From Acidobacteriota bacterium (GTDB taxonomy: Bacteria > Acidobacteriota > Terriglobia > Acidiferrales > UBA7541), in the NCBI GenBank assembly GCA_003223315.1, contig QHYR01000035.1, positions 1 to 57,417 on the forward strand: DNA of 57,417 nt. The letters run 5' to 3'. The position numbers were made by a program, and so were the translations under genes. Positions 34,970 to 44,713 of the stretch are shown piece by piece. The notes beneath the pieces were generated by a model. That model did not search any database, had not been told where the DNA came from, and saw only the letters and a program-made list of their open reading frames with translations. Every line of letters starts with the position of its first letter. Positions within the stretch are counted from its first letter, which is position 1.

Positions 34970-35702
34970 AGCTGCTCTCCGTAGCTCCCGACACATAATC
35001 GACTTTCGGGCTCTGCCTTTCGACTACCTGTCCAGGCAAGTCGGGAAAGCCACCGCCAGGGGTTCGTGGGGCGATCCACGAACAGGAATAGCGCGTCAGG
35101 CATTGCGAGATTGCCGTGGACACGATCTTGCCTCCCTGAATCAAAACGGATGCCTCGATATCGCCATGCGGGCAGCTTCCCCACCCGAGGTAGACTCCGT
35201 CCTTGTAGCGGGTTTGCGCCGACGGTGTAGAGGGCGCCACTTGTGAATCGCTTGGCGCGCCAGGCGCCGCTTTTCGAGGAGCCGGCGGCCGTTTCTTGAC
35301 AGGAGGAGCCACAGAGCGCGAAACGGGCGGAGTTGCGTCGATTCCCGGTTTTGCGGCCCCCGGCGGCGGCACGCTGGCAATCGTGGTGGAGGTTCTCTGC
35401 TGGCGTGTCTGCGAATCAAACCGATGCGCCGCAGGGCTGGTCCGATGGTAGCCCGCGGCATAGATGGCAACGATGGCGGCAGAACTCAAGGTAATTAGAC
35501 TATTCGACATCCTCTGGCTGGGCCTTATGCGCTCTTCGAAGTAATCTCGGGAGTGAAGCGGTAGCGTCCCCGCCGCTAATCCCGCGGCCAGCAGAATGAT
35601 GGCAATGCCCGTGAATGTGCCCCACGCAGGATGACCGGCTGCGACAGACGCGCCAAAGACGGCCAGTACTATCGCTAGCAACAAGAGAGTTGATTTATCC
35701 AT
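34920..35702 (-). CDS. Membrane protein with FMN-binding (flavinylation) domain
   Basis: 260 residues. Three hydrophobic helices at the N-terminus (about residues 5-22, 30-46, 69-86), a Pro/Ala-rich linker, and a C-terminal FMN_bind domain: YKDGVYLGWGSCPHGDIEASVLIQGGKI, LPGQVVERQSPKVDYVSGATESSYAF. The SGATESS segment is the ApbE recognition motif; Thr at about residue 241 should carry FMN by a phosphoester bond. It probably exposes the flavin on the outer face of the inner membrane as an electron carrier for the RnfD-like subunit. First gene of the three-gene minus-strand unit. Confidence 0.92.
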   Translation of the reverse strand: MDKSTLLLLAIVLAVFGASVAAGHPAWGTFTGIAIILLAAGLAAGTLPLHSRDYFEERIRPSQRMSNSLITLSSAAIVAIYAAGYHRTSPAAHRFDSQTRQQRTSTTIASVPPPGAAKPGIDATPPVSRSVAPPVKKRPPAPRKAAPGAPSDSQVAPSTPSAQTRYKDGVYLGWGSCPHGDIEASVLIQGGKIVSTAISQCLTRYSCSWIAPRTPGGGFPDLPGQVVERQSPKVDYVSGATESSYAFSDAVAAALSKATE

Positions 35703-36045
35703 CTACGGAAACTTAATTTGAAATCGCTCTCGCCGGCTTTAAGGTCCAACAACCGGCCAATTGCTTGACGTGTTGAAAATCCGCGTTCCGAGTGCCACAA
35801 TCAATACCTCATGCCCGGAATTTTCCGCATGGTACTCAGCCTGGATACAAACGTCAAACACCCATGGCATCCGATCATGGCCAGAACGCCTTCTCTATTC
35901 ATCATCTGACCAATACGAATTGGGGTATCCCCAGAAGCCGCTCGCATTTATTTCGCGCCGGCCACGCCGGCAGGGAAGCACGATGTTGCGAGGTAGGGCT
36001 CAGTAGGATATGGTGTGCGGTTTCTATAATTGACTTGCCGGGGGC
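35703..36045. other. Intergenic region with a consensus -10 box before the TonB-dependent receptor
   Basis: 343 bases between divergent genes. A perfect TATAAT (36025-36030) stands about 16 bases before the receptor's GTG at 36046; the matching -35 region is poor, so an activator may be needed. Short frames here lack ribosome binding sites. I see no RNA gene. Confidence 0.45.
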
Positions 36046-39000
36046 GTGACTGTGATCAGTAGAGAACGGCTCAGGGAGCTTATCGTCAGGATCCTTCTGA
36101 TCGCCAGCTTGGCTGGCGCTTCTTCTTGTTTGTGGGCGCAATCCTCAACGACGGGAGCGTTGCGGGGCACGGTCATGGATCCAGGGGGCAAAGTCGTTCC
36201 GGGTGTGCTCGTCACTCTCTTCAGCACCACGACCAGGCAAGCGCAAATCACGATGACGGACGGGAATGGCCTGTATGGGTTCTCGTTGCTTCCCCCCGGG
36301 ACCTATGACGTGATCTTTTCTGCGGAAGGATTCAAGACCTCCGCGGCGATGTCCGTGACTGTAAATGTCACGGAGTCCCCTGAGCTGGATGCCCAGCTCG
36401 AGACCGGAGCGCCGGAAGAACGGGTTACCTGCCAGTGCCAGATCAGCCAGGCGGCAACGTCCTCGAACGGCACGTTGGTGGACAGCAAGACTCTTACGGC
36501 GGTCCCGCTAACGACGCGCAACTTCACACAGGTGATGTCGATGTCTTCAGGCTCCGCCGCCAGTGTTAATAATGCCGGGTTGCTCGGAGCTGGCTCCCAG
36601 GACGTAAATGTGAACGGCAGTACGGCGGTAGGTCTCTATACTGTAGATGGCGCGGCTTCCGCAAGCACAGTCCCCAACCCTGACACGATTACAGAATTTA
36701 AGATTCAGACTTCGCAATACGACGCCGGATATGGCACCAAGGTTCCCAACACCAATCTGGTAACCCAATCGGGTCAAAATGACTTTCACGGCGATGCTTG
36801 GGAATTCGTGCGCAACGACATCTTCAATGCCAATTCCTTTTTCCAGAATGCAAACGGGCGACCCAAAGCGACCTTGAAGCAGAACCAGTTCGGCGGCACG
36901 CTGGGCGGACCCATCAAGAAAGATAAACTGTTCTTCTTTGGGTCCTACCAGGGAACCCGGCAAATAGACGGCCTGGATAACACCGCCTCCTTAGATACGG
37001 TTATTCTTCCTCTCCTCACGAACGATCGCTCGGCGGCCACCATCGGTTCGCAATTCTGTCCAGCGAATAAGCCTGCGAATGTGCGGCCTTCCTACTTGAC
37101 CTTTGCGGGAGGAGTCGGTGCGGACCCGGCTGGTGTTGGGGAGGTGGCCTGCGACGGCCACAACATCAATCCCGTGGCCCTGAAGATACTGCAGTTGAAG
37201 CTGCCCGATGGCAGCTATCTGATCCCCACGCCTCAAACCATCCTGTCCAGCGGCGTGAATGCGGGTCTCGGGCTTTCCGCTTTTAGTCTTAAGTCCTCCT
37301 ATGATGAAAACCAATATCTGGCAAACCTTTCCTACGTCATTTCCAAAAATCACACGCTCACCGGCCGTCTCTACTACGCCACAGCTCACTTGTACAGAGC
37401 CTTCGGCTCCTTTTTTCTGCGTGCCCCGGAGACTCCGCCCACTCCGGGCTTTCCGGTGATACAGGACGACACGAACTTGATCACCAGCGCGCAACTCAGT
37501 TCGGTGTTGACACCGAACATTGCCAATGAAGCGCGCATGACTTTCACGGTCAATCGTTCCGACCCGACGCTTCCCGGCCTGCCTTCCGCGGCTTCCGTAG
37601 GCATGAAGCCGGCCAATCCGTTGGCTCCGCTGTTGCCGGATATCATCATGCGGGGACCGCTGGGAGACTTTCAGGCGGGGAATGTCCTCAGTGATTTTCT
37701 GAACTACAGCAAAACGTTTACCTGGGCGGACACTCTCTCCTGGACTCACGGCAGGCATACCACTCGTACTGGGGTCTTTGCTTTAACAGAGCCTTTGGAA
37801 TCGTCCAACATCAGTCTGGCTCGAGGAAGGCTTGCCTTTCAAAACTTCACTGATTTCTTGCTGGGACTGAGCGCGGCCCAGAACGGCAGTCCTCAGGGAC
37901 TCAGCAATATTCAATCCATTGAAGCCAATGAAGGCACGGGGCCAACGGGTAACGTCATACTTTTGCTGCGGTCCAACCATCTGGCCGCGTTTGTGGAGGA
38001 CGACATTAAAGTCAGTGGGCGCCTTACCCTCAATCTGGGTCTGCGCTGGGAATACCTGCCATCTTCGTTTAGCCGAGCCCACGACCTCGGCAATGCTTGG
38101 ACCTCGCTCCTCCAGACTGTGCCCATCCCGCCTGCTTCCGGCACGTATGCTGGAATCACCGTGCCGCCCGGCTACGATCCGAACCAAATCAATCCCTACA
38201 CGGGCCAACCCTTCGGGCCGCCTCCTCCCGGGGTGGTCGTACGACCCAACAATGGTTTCTACGAGAATGGCGCTCCGTGGGATACTTTCGCTCCGCGCTT
38301 CAGCTTTGCATGGCAACCCGGAAGCAAGCAAAGCCGCCTGGCCGTGCGCGGCGGCTATGGATGGTTTTATCAACCTCTCAGCGATAGGGGAAATGCGACG
38401 GGTACTCCATCGGAGAATATTCAGCCCTTCGCTCAACTTATCGGTAGTGGGGGAGCCAGCAATGGCGCCTCCACACTGCAAAATCCGTTCCCGCCGACGA
38501 CGCTCGGCTTCACGCTGCGAACCCCCACCTCACATCTGGATGACCGCACCATCGGACCCCACTTCGAAAATCCGAAGCTGCAGCAATGGAACCTCAACGT
38601 GCAGTATGCGCTCGCTAACAATTTAACTCTCGACCTCGGTTATGTTGGATCGCACGGCAACAATCTCTTTCTGCTGCATGGTTCGAACCAGCCCTTCCTG
38701 GCGACATCCGGCCAGCCGGTGAACTGCGGGCTGCCCAATACTGCGACGGGTTTGGGTGTGACTCCCGCTATCTTCGCCACGCTGGGTGTCGATGCATCGG
38801 GCTGCGTCACCACGAATACCTCCACCAACGCCTACCTGCGCGTCCCCATCGTCGGCGAGACGCCGACGGGTTTGCTCGCGCATCAGTATCTCGGCGGCTC
38901 CTGGTACCACAGCGCGCAGGCCACGCTGCGGCAGCAGGTGACCCACCGTCTCAGTTTTCAATTCGCTTATACCTTTTCCAAAGCTTTGGCCAACACCACG

Positions 39001-39624
39001 GTGTACAACGACCAGACAAATCTTGCTCTGGACTGGGCGCCGACGAATTTCGATCGGCGGCACCGCATGATTACAAACTTTAGCTACGATCTGCCCAGCC
39101 TGCTGAGAAAGGGATTCGTGGGCGCCGCCTCGCGCGGCTGGTCCATCTCCGGAATCGTCATCGTGCAAGGTGGAACGCCGGTGACTCTCACCGACAAAAA
39201 TGGCAGCGCGGTTTACGGTTTCGCCGGAACGGCTACCATCACAGTTTGTCCCGGTGCAACATACGGAGATCTCGTGACCTCTGGCGCTACCACGTCTCGT
39301 TTGCATAGTTGGTTTAATAAGTCGGCGATCTGCCCTGTTCCGGCAGTCGGCTCCGACGGGTCTTCGGGATACGGGAATACGGGTCAAGGCATCGTCAGGG
39401 GGCCGGAGCAGTTCAATACGGATGTCTCCATCGGCAAGACCACCACCGTGGGCGGACTGCGGGAAAACGCACAACTGGCGTTCCGCACGGAGTTCTACAA
39501 TGCTCTCAACCACCCCCAATTCGCCAACCCCGGAACAAATTTTGGCACCGCAAGCTTCGGCGTCATTACCCAAACCTCGGTGGCTCCTCGGCTCATTCAG
39601 TTCGGTTTGAAGTACATTTTCTAG
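36046..39624 (+). CDS. TonB-dependent receptor, Oar-like, with carboxypeptidase-regulatory-like N-domain
   Basis: 1192 residues, outer membrane. The signal peptide (LIVRILLIASLAGASSCLWA) is followed by a CarboxypepD_reg-like domain (about 36-115: GALRGTVMDPGGKVVPGVLVTLFSTTT, LYGFSLLPPGTYDVIFSAEGFKT), a plug region with repeated Gly-Asn/Ser motifs (QDVNVNGSTAVGLYTVDG, FKIQTSQYDAGYG), and a long barrel that ends in the aromatic LIQFGLKYIF expected for outer-membrane insertion. NQFGGTLGGPIKKDKLFFFGSYQG is a hallmark of this acidobacterial group. The start is GTG 36046. The ligand is unknown; such proteins import polymers or siderophore-like substrates. Confidence 0.93.
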   Translation: MTVISRERLRELIVRILLIASLAGASSCLWAQSSTTGALRGTVMDPGGKVVPGVLVTLFSTTTRQAQITMTDGNGLYGFSLLPPGTYDVIFSAEGFKTSAAMSVTVNVTESPELDAQLETGAPEERVTCQCQISQAATSSNGTLVDSKTLTAVPLTTRNFTQVMSMSSGSAASVNNAGLLGAGSQDVNVNGSTAVGLYTVDGAASASTVPNPDTITEFKIQTSQYDAGYGTKVPNTNLVTQSGQNDFHGDAWEFVRNDIFNANSFFQNANGRPKATLKQNQFGGTLGGPIKKDKLFFFGSYQGTRQIDGLDNTASLDTVILPLLTNDRSAATIGSQFCPANKPANVRPSYLTFAGGVGADPAGVGEVACDGHNINPVALKILQLKLPDGSYLIPTPQTILSSGVNAGLGLSAFSLKSSYDENQYLANLSYVISKNHTLTGRLYYATAHLYRAFGSFFLRAPETPPTPGFPVIQDDTNLITSAQLSSVLTPNIANEARMTFTVNRSDPTLPGLPSAASVGMKPANPLAPLLPDIIMRGPLGDFQAGNVLSDFLNYSKTFTWADTLSWTHGRHTTRTGVFALTEPLESSNISLARGRLAFQNFTDFLLGLSAAQNGSPQGLSNIQSIEANEGTGPTGNVILLLRSNHLAAFVEDDIKVSGRLTLNLGLRWEYLPSSFSRAHDLGNAWTSLLQTVPIPPASGTYAGITVPPGYDPNQINPYTGQPFGPPPPGVVVRPNNGFYENGAPWDTFAPRFSFAWQPGSKQSRLAVRGGYGWFYQPLSDRGNATGTPSENIQPFAQLIGSGGASNGASTLQNPFPPTTLGFTLRTPTSHLDDRTIGPHFENPKLQQWNLNVQYALANNLTLDLGYVGSHGNNLFLLHGSNQPFLATSGQPVNCGLPNTATGLGVTPAIFATLGVDASGCVTTNTSTNAYLRVPIVGETPTGLLAHQYLGGSWYHSAQATLRQQVTHRLSFQFAYTFSKALANTTVYNDQTNLALDWAPTNFDRRHRMITNFSYDLPSLLRKGFVGAASRGWSISGIVIVQGGTPVTLTDKNGSAVYGFAGTATITVCPGATYGDLVTSGATTSRLHSWFNKSAICPVPAVGSDGSSGYGNTGQGIVRGPEQFNTDVSIGKTTTVGGLRENAQLAFRTEFYNALNHPQFANPGTNFGTASFGVITQTSVAPRLIQFGLKYIF

Positions 39625-39775
39625 ATGTGCCGGGCATCCTGGCGCAGGGTTCTCATTTGCGGTGACACGAAGGTCTACCAATAGCGGCCTCGAACCCGTG
39701 GCAGCATAGACAACGCGGCCAGATCGTTTGCAAACCGCCGCAGAACAGCCGTCAGACTTCGAAAGCGGGTGCGCC

Positions 39776-40660
39776 TTAACTCTTTTTCGTCAGCTCGTTG
39801 TAAACCACAGTTGTATACGACGGGAACTGTGGCGCGCCGGGAGCGGCGGGCGTATCGGTTTCACCAAGCGCTTGTTTGACCTGGTCCAATGATTTGCCCT
39901 GCGCGACCAGCTTCTTGATCTCTTCGTGTCTGGCCTGCACTTTCGCGAGCCTCTGCTGCACATCAGCCTTGGTCTGCAGATCGCCATGGCCAGGAACGTA
40001 GGAGTCGGCGTTCAGCGAGGTAAGCCCTTTCACCGTCTGTATCCAGCCTTCTGAGGAGCCATTCTTTTCCGCATGAATGAGCGTATAGGGCTGGTTCGTG
40101 GTGATGATGTCCCCGGTGAATACGATTTTCTGTTCCGGCAGGTAAACCATGAGATCGCCGCTGGTATGCGCGGGCGCGTAATGGAGCAGATTGAGCTTCA
40201 CGCCATTAATGGTTAGATTTTCCTTATTCGCCACAGTCTTATTGGGCAGGCGATCTTGCGGGGCCGGATTCCGCGAACTGGCGGATGCCTCCATTTCCTT
40301 CTTGCAGCTTTCCTGGGAAATGATGGTCAAGCCGGCCGGAAATGCGGCGAGGCCGTTTACATGATCGCCATCGCTGTGCGTGAGGATGACGGTGGTTACC
40401 GGTTTAGGCGTGATTTTGGCGATCTCGGCGAGCATCTCCTTGGCCGATGCCGGAGTCGTTTTTGCGTCAATCACGATAACGCCATCCTTGCCCACGATGA
40501 TGCCGGTATTCCCCCCGGCGCCTCCTTGCGTCCAGTACACCCCGCCAGTCAAGGGCTTCACCGAGAGCGGCGGGGGTTGCTGCTGGGCATTCGCGAGGCC
40601 GGTAAATGCGACCGCGGCGAGAGCAATCGCGAAGACAAGACCAATTTTTTTAGCTGTCAT
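39776..40660 (-). CDS. Secreted metallo-beta-lactamase-fold hydrolase
   Basis: 294 residues from ATG 40660 (MTAKKIGLVFAIALAAVAFTG), with GGAGGAAAGGAA just upstream; the open frame continues 140 codons further without homology. After the signal peptide come GGVYWTQGGAGGNTGIIVGKDGVIVIDAK, ILTHSDGDHVNGL, LLHYAPAHTSGDLMVYLPEQKIVFTGDII and YVPGHGD, the normal MBL ligand order. In the HxHxDH motif the second His is replaced by Asp (THSDGDH). The substrate is unknown; it resembles alkyl-sulfatase or quinoprotein-associated MBL proteins more than true lactamases. Divergent from the alpha/beta hydrolase. Confidence 0.88.
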   Translation of the reverse strand: MTAKKIGLVFAIALAAVAFTGLANAQQQPPPLSVKPLTGGVYWTQGGAGGNTGIIVGKDGVIVIDAKTTPASAKEMLAEIAKITPKPVTTVILTHSDGDHVNGLAAFPAGLTIISQESCKKEMEASASSRNPAPQDRLPNKTVANKENLTINGVKLNLLHYAPAHTSGDLMVYLPEQKIVFTGDIITTNQPYTLIHAEKNGSSEGWIQTVKGLTSLNADSYVPGHGDLQTKADVQQRLAKVQARHEEIKKLVAQGKSLDQVKQALGETDTPAAPGAPQFPSYTTVVYNELTKKS

Positions 40661-40804
40661 GGAAGTTTCCTTTCCTCCGCTAAATTTCTCGTCGCAGATA
40701 ATGGGCGACGCGGATTTCCTGATCAGCGAGCATTCTACGCTCAGACAATCCAGGGCACAATCGGCTGTCTGGGGGGAGAAATCGCGCAATTTGGTGCCCG
40801 CAAG

Positions 40805-40831
40805 ACTGTAACGAGACCGCGTATATGTCAA
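40805..40831 (-). promoter_or_regulatory. Candidate promoter for the MBL-fold gene
   Basis: Minus strand TTGACA (40831-40826) and TACAGT (40810-40805) with a short 15-base spacer, about 145 bases before the ATG. Confidence 0.35.
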
Positions 40832-40895
40832 GCGACCCGATTTCGCTTGTGATTGCGCCTCAGCAGCGCACCAAGCAAAGCTCCAAGCTCCAAGG

Positions 40896-40924
40896 TTGAC
40901 ACCAGAAGACGACTCGCATATGGT
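40896..40924 (+). promoter_or_regulatory. Promoter for the secreted alpha/beta hydrolase
   Basis: Perfect -35 TTGACA (40896-40901), 17-base spacer, -10 TATGGT (40919-40924). The predicted leader is about 60 bases. With the MBL promoter it fills the 332-base divergent region 40661-40992, where I see no gene. Confidence 0.6.
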
Positions 40925-40992
40925 CTGCCTCAGATACCAGTGGAAATCGGGAACTCGGTCAGGAATTGGGCTGAAACTAAGAAGAGGACACC

Positions 40993-43119
40993 ATGCCTGT
41001 ACTGAAAGCGAAGGTAAATTTCCGAGGGACGCTGAGAGTTCTCTGGCGCGGGCTTGCGCATCTGAGCATCGCCAGCGCAATCGTGACGGCTGCGATTCTG
41101 TCTGTCACTTCCGCTGCCGATGCGGGCATCACAAAAATCCAGATCATTTCGCGGGGGCCGGCGTTCGGTGGGTATTCATTTGCTAAGGTCGGCGCCTACG
41201 AACGGATCATCGGCAAGGGATTCGGCGAAGTCAGTCCGACCGACCGCCACAATGATGTGATCGTTGACCTCGGCCTTGCGCCGCGTAACGCCAACGGCAA
41301 AGTGGAGTACTCCTTCGATTTTTACATTCTGAAGCCGGCCGATCTGAGTAAGGGCAATCACAAAGTTTTCTACGAAGCTCCGAACCGCGGCAGTAAGCTT
41401 TTTGGCAATTTCAATCGATCGACGGGCGGCAATGACCCCTCGACATCCAGCGATCCAGCCGGCACGTTCCTGGCACCGCAAGGGTACACGATGGTTTGGA
41501 GCGGCTGGGACTTCGGGGCTGGGGCCGACAACTCCAATTTCAACCTGACGATCACGCTGCCGATCGCGAAGAATCCTGATGGTTCCTCCATCAGCGGGCC
41601 GGCCTATGAGTACATCGTCAGTCCGGGCGCTTCTTACACGTTGAACTACCTGCCGGCGACTCTGGACCAGACGAAGGCGACGCTGACCCATCGCGTTCAC
41701 TTGGATGACGTGCCACAAGTGGTCGCGGCATCCGGCTGGGAGTATACGAATAACGGCAGTGCCATCCGGTTGCTTCCCGCGGGTACAACTTTTATCGCGA
41801 ATGACATTTATGAATTTTTGTACCCGGCGAAAGACCCCAGGGTCAATGGAATCGGCTTCGCCGCAGTCCGAGACTTCAATTCATTTCTGCGTTACGCGAC
41901 AGCGGACAGCGCCGGCACGATGAATCCGCTGGCCGGAGACGTGACGCGGATTTACACGTTCGCAGTTTCGCAGCCGGGCCGGATGCTGAATGACTTTCGC
42001 AACCTGGGATTCAACGAGGATGAAAATGGCAGGATCGTTTTCGACGGCCTGTTGCAATGGATCGCCGCCGGGGATGGAATCAACATGAACTATCGTTTCT
42101 CCCAGCCGGGGCGCACCGAACGCAATCGCCAGGATCAGTTGTACATCGAAGGAGTGTTTCCGTTCGCCCACCAGCGGTTGACTGATCCGATCAGCGGCAA
42201 GACGGCCGGCCGCTACGACAAGTGCGCCAAGACGAAAACGTGCCCGCTCGGCATGGAGGTCTATTCCGCGAACGAATATTGGGTGAAGGCGGCGTCTCTC
42301 TTCACCACCGACCCTTCCGGCAAGATGGATCTTCCCGACCACCCGATGGCGCGCTACTACTTCATTTCCAGCGAGCAGCATGGCACAGGCAACCCCACAG
42401 CAAAAGGTAACTGCCAGCAGTTCCAGAATCCGCTGGATTCGGCGCCGGTGCTGCGCGCGTTGTGGGTCGCGCTGGACGAATGGTCAACGAAGGGCATCGC
42501 ACCGCCGCCCAGCGCGGTTCCTCGTTTGGCTGAAGGCACACTTGTGACGCCGTTGCCGCAGAGCAGGGTAGGCTTCCCGAAGATTCCGGGTGTCACCTAC
42601 ACAGGGCTGATGTCCACGCGATACTTGCTCAACTACGGTCCGCAGTTCTACAGCACGGGGGTCATGAAAATCAATCCACCAGCCGTCAGACCGCCCATCT
42701 TTAACAATCCGGAGAACGGGCCGATTTATCCGAGTTATGTGCCGAAGACCGACGCCGACGGCAACGACATCGCCGGTGTCCGCTTGCCCGACGTGACGGT
42801 GCCGCTCGCCACCTACACGGGCTGGGCTCTGCGATCGGGGCCGCAGGCGAACGACGGCTGCGAAGCGGCGGGACAATACATACCGTTCCCGAAGACCAAG
42901 GCCGAGCGCATGAATTCTGGCGATCCACGATTATCGGTCGAGGAACGGTATCCGTCTTTGTCGGCGTATTCCTCCGCAGTTGAAAAGGCCATAGACGAAA
43001 TGATTGCAAAACGGCTGATGCTGCCGGAAGACGGGGCGTCGAATGTGAACCGGCTTTTGCGGGTGGGGACGGCGACAGGCGCCCTCAAGTCGGACGCGTC
43101 CTCCGGGGACATCCATTAG
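40993..43119 (+). CDS. Secreted alpha/beta hydrolase domain protein
   Basis: 708 residues. The export signal (LAHLSIASAIVTAAILSVTSAADA) is followed by the long uncharacterised alpha/beta-hydrolase family seen in soil bacteria: GPAFGGYSFAKVGAYERIIGKGFGEV, VFYEAPNRGSKLFGNFNRS, GYTMVWSGWDFG, FAAVRDFNSFLRY (where other hydrolases have the nucleophile elbow), RIYTFAVSQPGRMLNDFRNLGFNEDE and LRALWVALDEW. The catalytic Ser is likely in the GISQ-like segment, here FAVSQPGR. The substrate is unknown. AGAGGA precedes the ATG. Confidence 0.85.
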   Translation: MPVLKAKVNFRGTLRVLWRGLAHLSIASAIVTAAILSVTSAADAGITKIQIISRGPAFGGYSFAKVGAYERIIGKGFGEVSPTDRHNDVIVDLGLAPRNANGKVEYSFDFYILKPADLSKGNHKVFYEAPNRGSKLFGNFNRSTGGNDPSTSSDPAGTFLAPQGYTMVWSGWDFGAGADNSNFNLTITLPIAKNPDGSSISGPAYEYIVSPGASYTLNYLPATLDQTKATLTHRVHLDDVPQVVAASGWEYTNNGSAIRLLPAGTTFIANDIYEFLYPAKDPRVNGIGFAAVRDFNSFLRYATADSAGTMNPLAGDVTRIYTFAVSQPGRMLNDFRNLGFNEDENGRIVFDGLLQWIAAGDGINMNYRFSQPGRTERNRQDQLYIEGVFPFAHQRLTDPISGKTAGRYDKCAKTKTCPLGMEVYSANEYWVKAASLFTTDPSGKMDLPDHPMARYYFISSEQHGTGNPTAKGNCQQFQNPLDSAPVLRALWVALDEWSTKGIAPPPSAVPRLAEGTLVTPLPQSRVGFPKIPGVTYTGLMSTRYLLNYGPQFYSTGVMKINPPAVRPPIFNNPENGPIYPSYVPKTDADGNDIAGVRLPDVTVPLATYTGWALRSGPQANDGCEAAGQYIPFPKTKAERMNSGDPRLSVEERYPSLSAYSSAVEKAIDEMIAKRLMLPEDGASNVNRLLRVGTATGALKSDASSGDIH

Positions 43120-43236
43120 TCGGTACATTCCTAGCAGAGAAACAGGCGTACAATCGTGGCCAATTTTGAAGTCAAATAGCAGATTCCGGTTTGTTCTGGG
43201 ATGGCGCCGCCCTTCTGATGAAGGAGGTTTGACAAA

Positions 43237-44160
43237 ATGCGAAGCTTTGCGATTGTCAGCATTGCGCTGTTGGCGACGCTGCTAGCCCTCAGGCCGGTCG
43301 CGTTTGCGCAGCAAGGGGGCCCGGGCCAAACCGCGGATGCAAAGCCTCCACGGCCGGGGTTGGAGGTGCCCTTAGTGACTCCGGGACCGGGCTGGAAGGC
43401 CTGTCCGCACTGCGAGAACGAAGCTTATGCGGCGGAGGGCCGCAAGAAGGCGAACGTAGATACGCGCCCGTTTGATGTGCATGATATATCGGGAGTTTGG
43501 AACGGCAATCCCAATGACCTGACGATGAATGGCATTCCGCTGAATATGGCAGCGGTTCCGTCCTTCACTCCTTACGGACAGAAGTTATTCGAGGCCAACC
43601 AGAGCGACTCGCCCCAGTGGAATTCAAAGGATCCTCACAATATTTGTGATCCTATGGGTTGGCCACGGTCGCTAACATTCAACTTTGGATTTCAGTTCGT
43701 TGTATTGCCAGACCGCGTTTTACAATTCTTTGAGTGGGGTCATACGTGGCGGGACATCTGGACTGACGGGCGCAAACTGCCGCCGAATCCTCCGATTCCG
43801 CGATACTTAGGATATGCTGTCGGCAGGTGGGAAGGAGATACCTTCTTCGTGGAGTCGAATGGCTATGACGAAAGGTCCTGGCTTGCTCAAACTCCGGTTC
43901 AGCGTAGTGGAACCGGGAAACCGGGCGGCTATCCGCATAGCGACGAAATGCGGATCGAGGAGCGTTACAAGCGACTCAACTATGGAGTGCTTCAGGTAAC
44001 GCTGACGATTACCGACCCAAAGGTATATACGGCGCCTTGGACGACAACCGGCAGGGTTGCACTGATTCCCAATACTGAGCTGGCGGAAAATTTCTGCGTG
44101 CCTTCTGACAGCATTAATTTTAACAATGAGAATACGATACCCACAGTTCCGAAACAGTAA
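43237..44160 (+). CDS. Secreted acidobacterial paralogue family, short divergent type (copy 3)
   Basis: 307 residues, with GAAGGAGG upstream of the ATG. Signal peptide ([21 protein letters not shown]), then [13 protein letters not shown] with an extra Cxx[86 protein letters not shown] and ENFCVPSDS. It shares the WEGDT block, the xxERY block and the Cys pair with the cluster at 25-31 kb but is more distant. It is followed after 49 bases by a DUF6152 gene, repeating the order at 30146-31648. Confidence 0.78.
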   Translation: MRSFAIVSIALLATLLALRPVAFAQQGGPGQTADAKPPRPGLEVPLVTPGPGWKACPHCENEAYAAEGRKKANVDTRPFDVHDISGVWNGNPNDLTMNGIPLNMAAVPSFTPYGQKLFEANQSDSPQWNSKDPHNICDPMGWPRSLTFNFGFQFVVLPDRVLQFFEWGHTWRDIWTDGRKLPPNPPIPRYLGYAVGRWEGDTFFVESNGYDERSWLAQTPVQRSGTGKPGGYPHSDEMRIEERYKRLNYGVLQVTLTITDPKVYTAPWTTTGRVALIPNTELAENFCVPSDSINFNNENTIPTVPKQ

Positions 44161-44209
44161 GGGTTGTCCTCGAATCTTTAGTGGCAATCTAAACAAGAGG
44201 AGGGGAAGT

Positions 44210-44653
44210 ATGTTGCGATTTATGCTCACGGTTGCAGTGCTGGCTGCTCTCGTTCTATTACCTATGTTGACCTCTCCTGTGCTGGCACATCACGGGAACG
44301 CAGCGTGGTCGACAAACGAGGTGACCCTAAAGGGTACTGTTGTGGACTATATTTGGAGAAATCCTCATGTGTTGCTCGTCTGGACCACAAAGGATGACAG
44401 CGGCAAAGCTGTGCAGTGGACCGGCGAAGTCGCTTCTCCAGAGTCCATGATGGCTGACGACGGTTGGACCAAACAGACGTTCAAGCCCGGCGATGAAATT
44501 GTTCTGGTCCTCCGCCCAGCGAAGTCAGGTGTACCCAATGGGGTGATCGACCAGATCAAGAGAGCCGATGGGACGGTGGTCATGCGGTACTCGCGGCAAG
44601 CCGGGTCCGGGTTAGCTTTACGATTCAACAGCTGGAAGGTCAGCCGAAGCTAA
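44210..44653 (+). CDS. DUF6152-type secreted protein, predicted mature N-terminus His-His (second copy)
   Basis: 147 residues from ATG 44210, with GAGGGG close upstream; the frame opens earlier at 44126 without homology. The signal peptide ends TSPVLA, followed by [27 protein letters not shown], so signal-peptidase cleavage would again leave His-His at the N-terminus and keep the NPH motif. The remaining fold matches the copy at 31217 ([32 protein letters not shown]). It ends 17 bases before the tRNA fragment at 44671. Confidence 0.82.
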   Translation: MLRFMLTVAVLAALVLLPMLTSPVLAHHGNAAWSTNEVTLKGTVVDYIWRNPHVLLVWTTKDDSGKAVQWTGEVASPESMMADDGWTKQTFKPGDEIVLVLRPAKSGVPNGVIDQIKRADGTVVMRYSRQAGSGLALRFNSWKVSRS

Positions 44654-44670
44654 CTCATTGCAAAGAAAAG

Positions 44671-44713
44671 TGGGCCCCCTAGGATTTGAACCTAGGACCA
44701 ACGGATTGTGAGT
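44671..44713 (-). repeat. Copy of the 3' half of tRNA(CAT): candidate attachment site
   Basis: 43 bases that match 56950-56992 with two differences (positions 44678 and 44708). They cover the anticodon-loop half, variable loop, T arm and 3' acceptor strand, in the same orientation. No 5' half is present, so it cannot fold as a tRNA. This is the direct repeat expected at the far end of an element integrated into the tRNA at 56950-57022. Confidence 0.85.

Noticed and set aside
38623-39681. 352-codon minus-strand frame
   Set aside because: Antisense to the barrel of the TonB-dependent receptor with no recognisable domain.
40661-41080. 140-codon N-terminal extension of the MBL-fold protein
   Set aside because: A signal peptide and Shine-Dalgarno support the start at 40660; the extension overlaps the divergent gene and its promoter.
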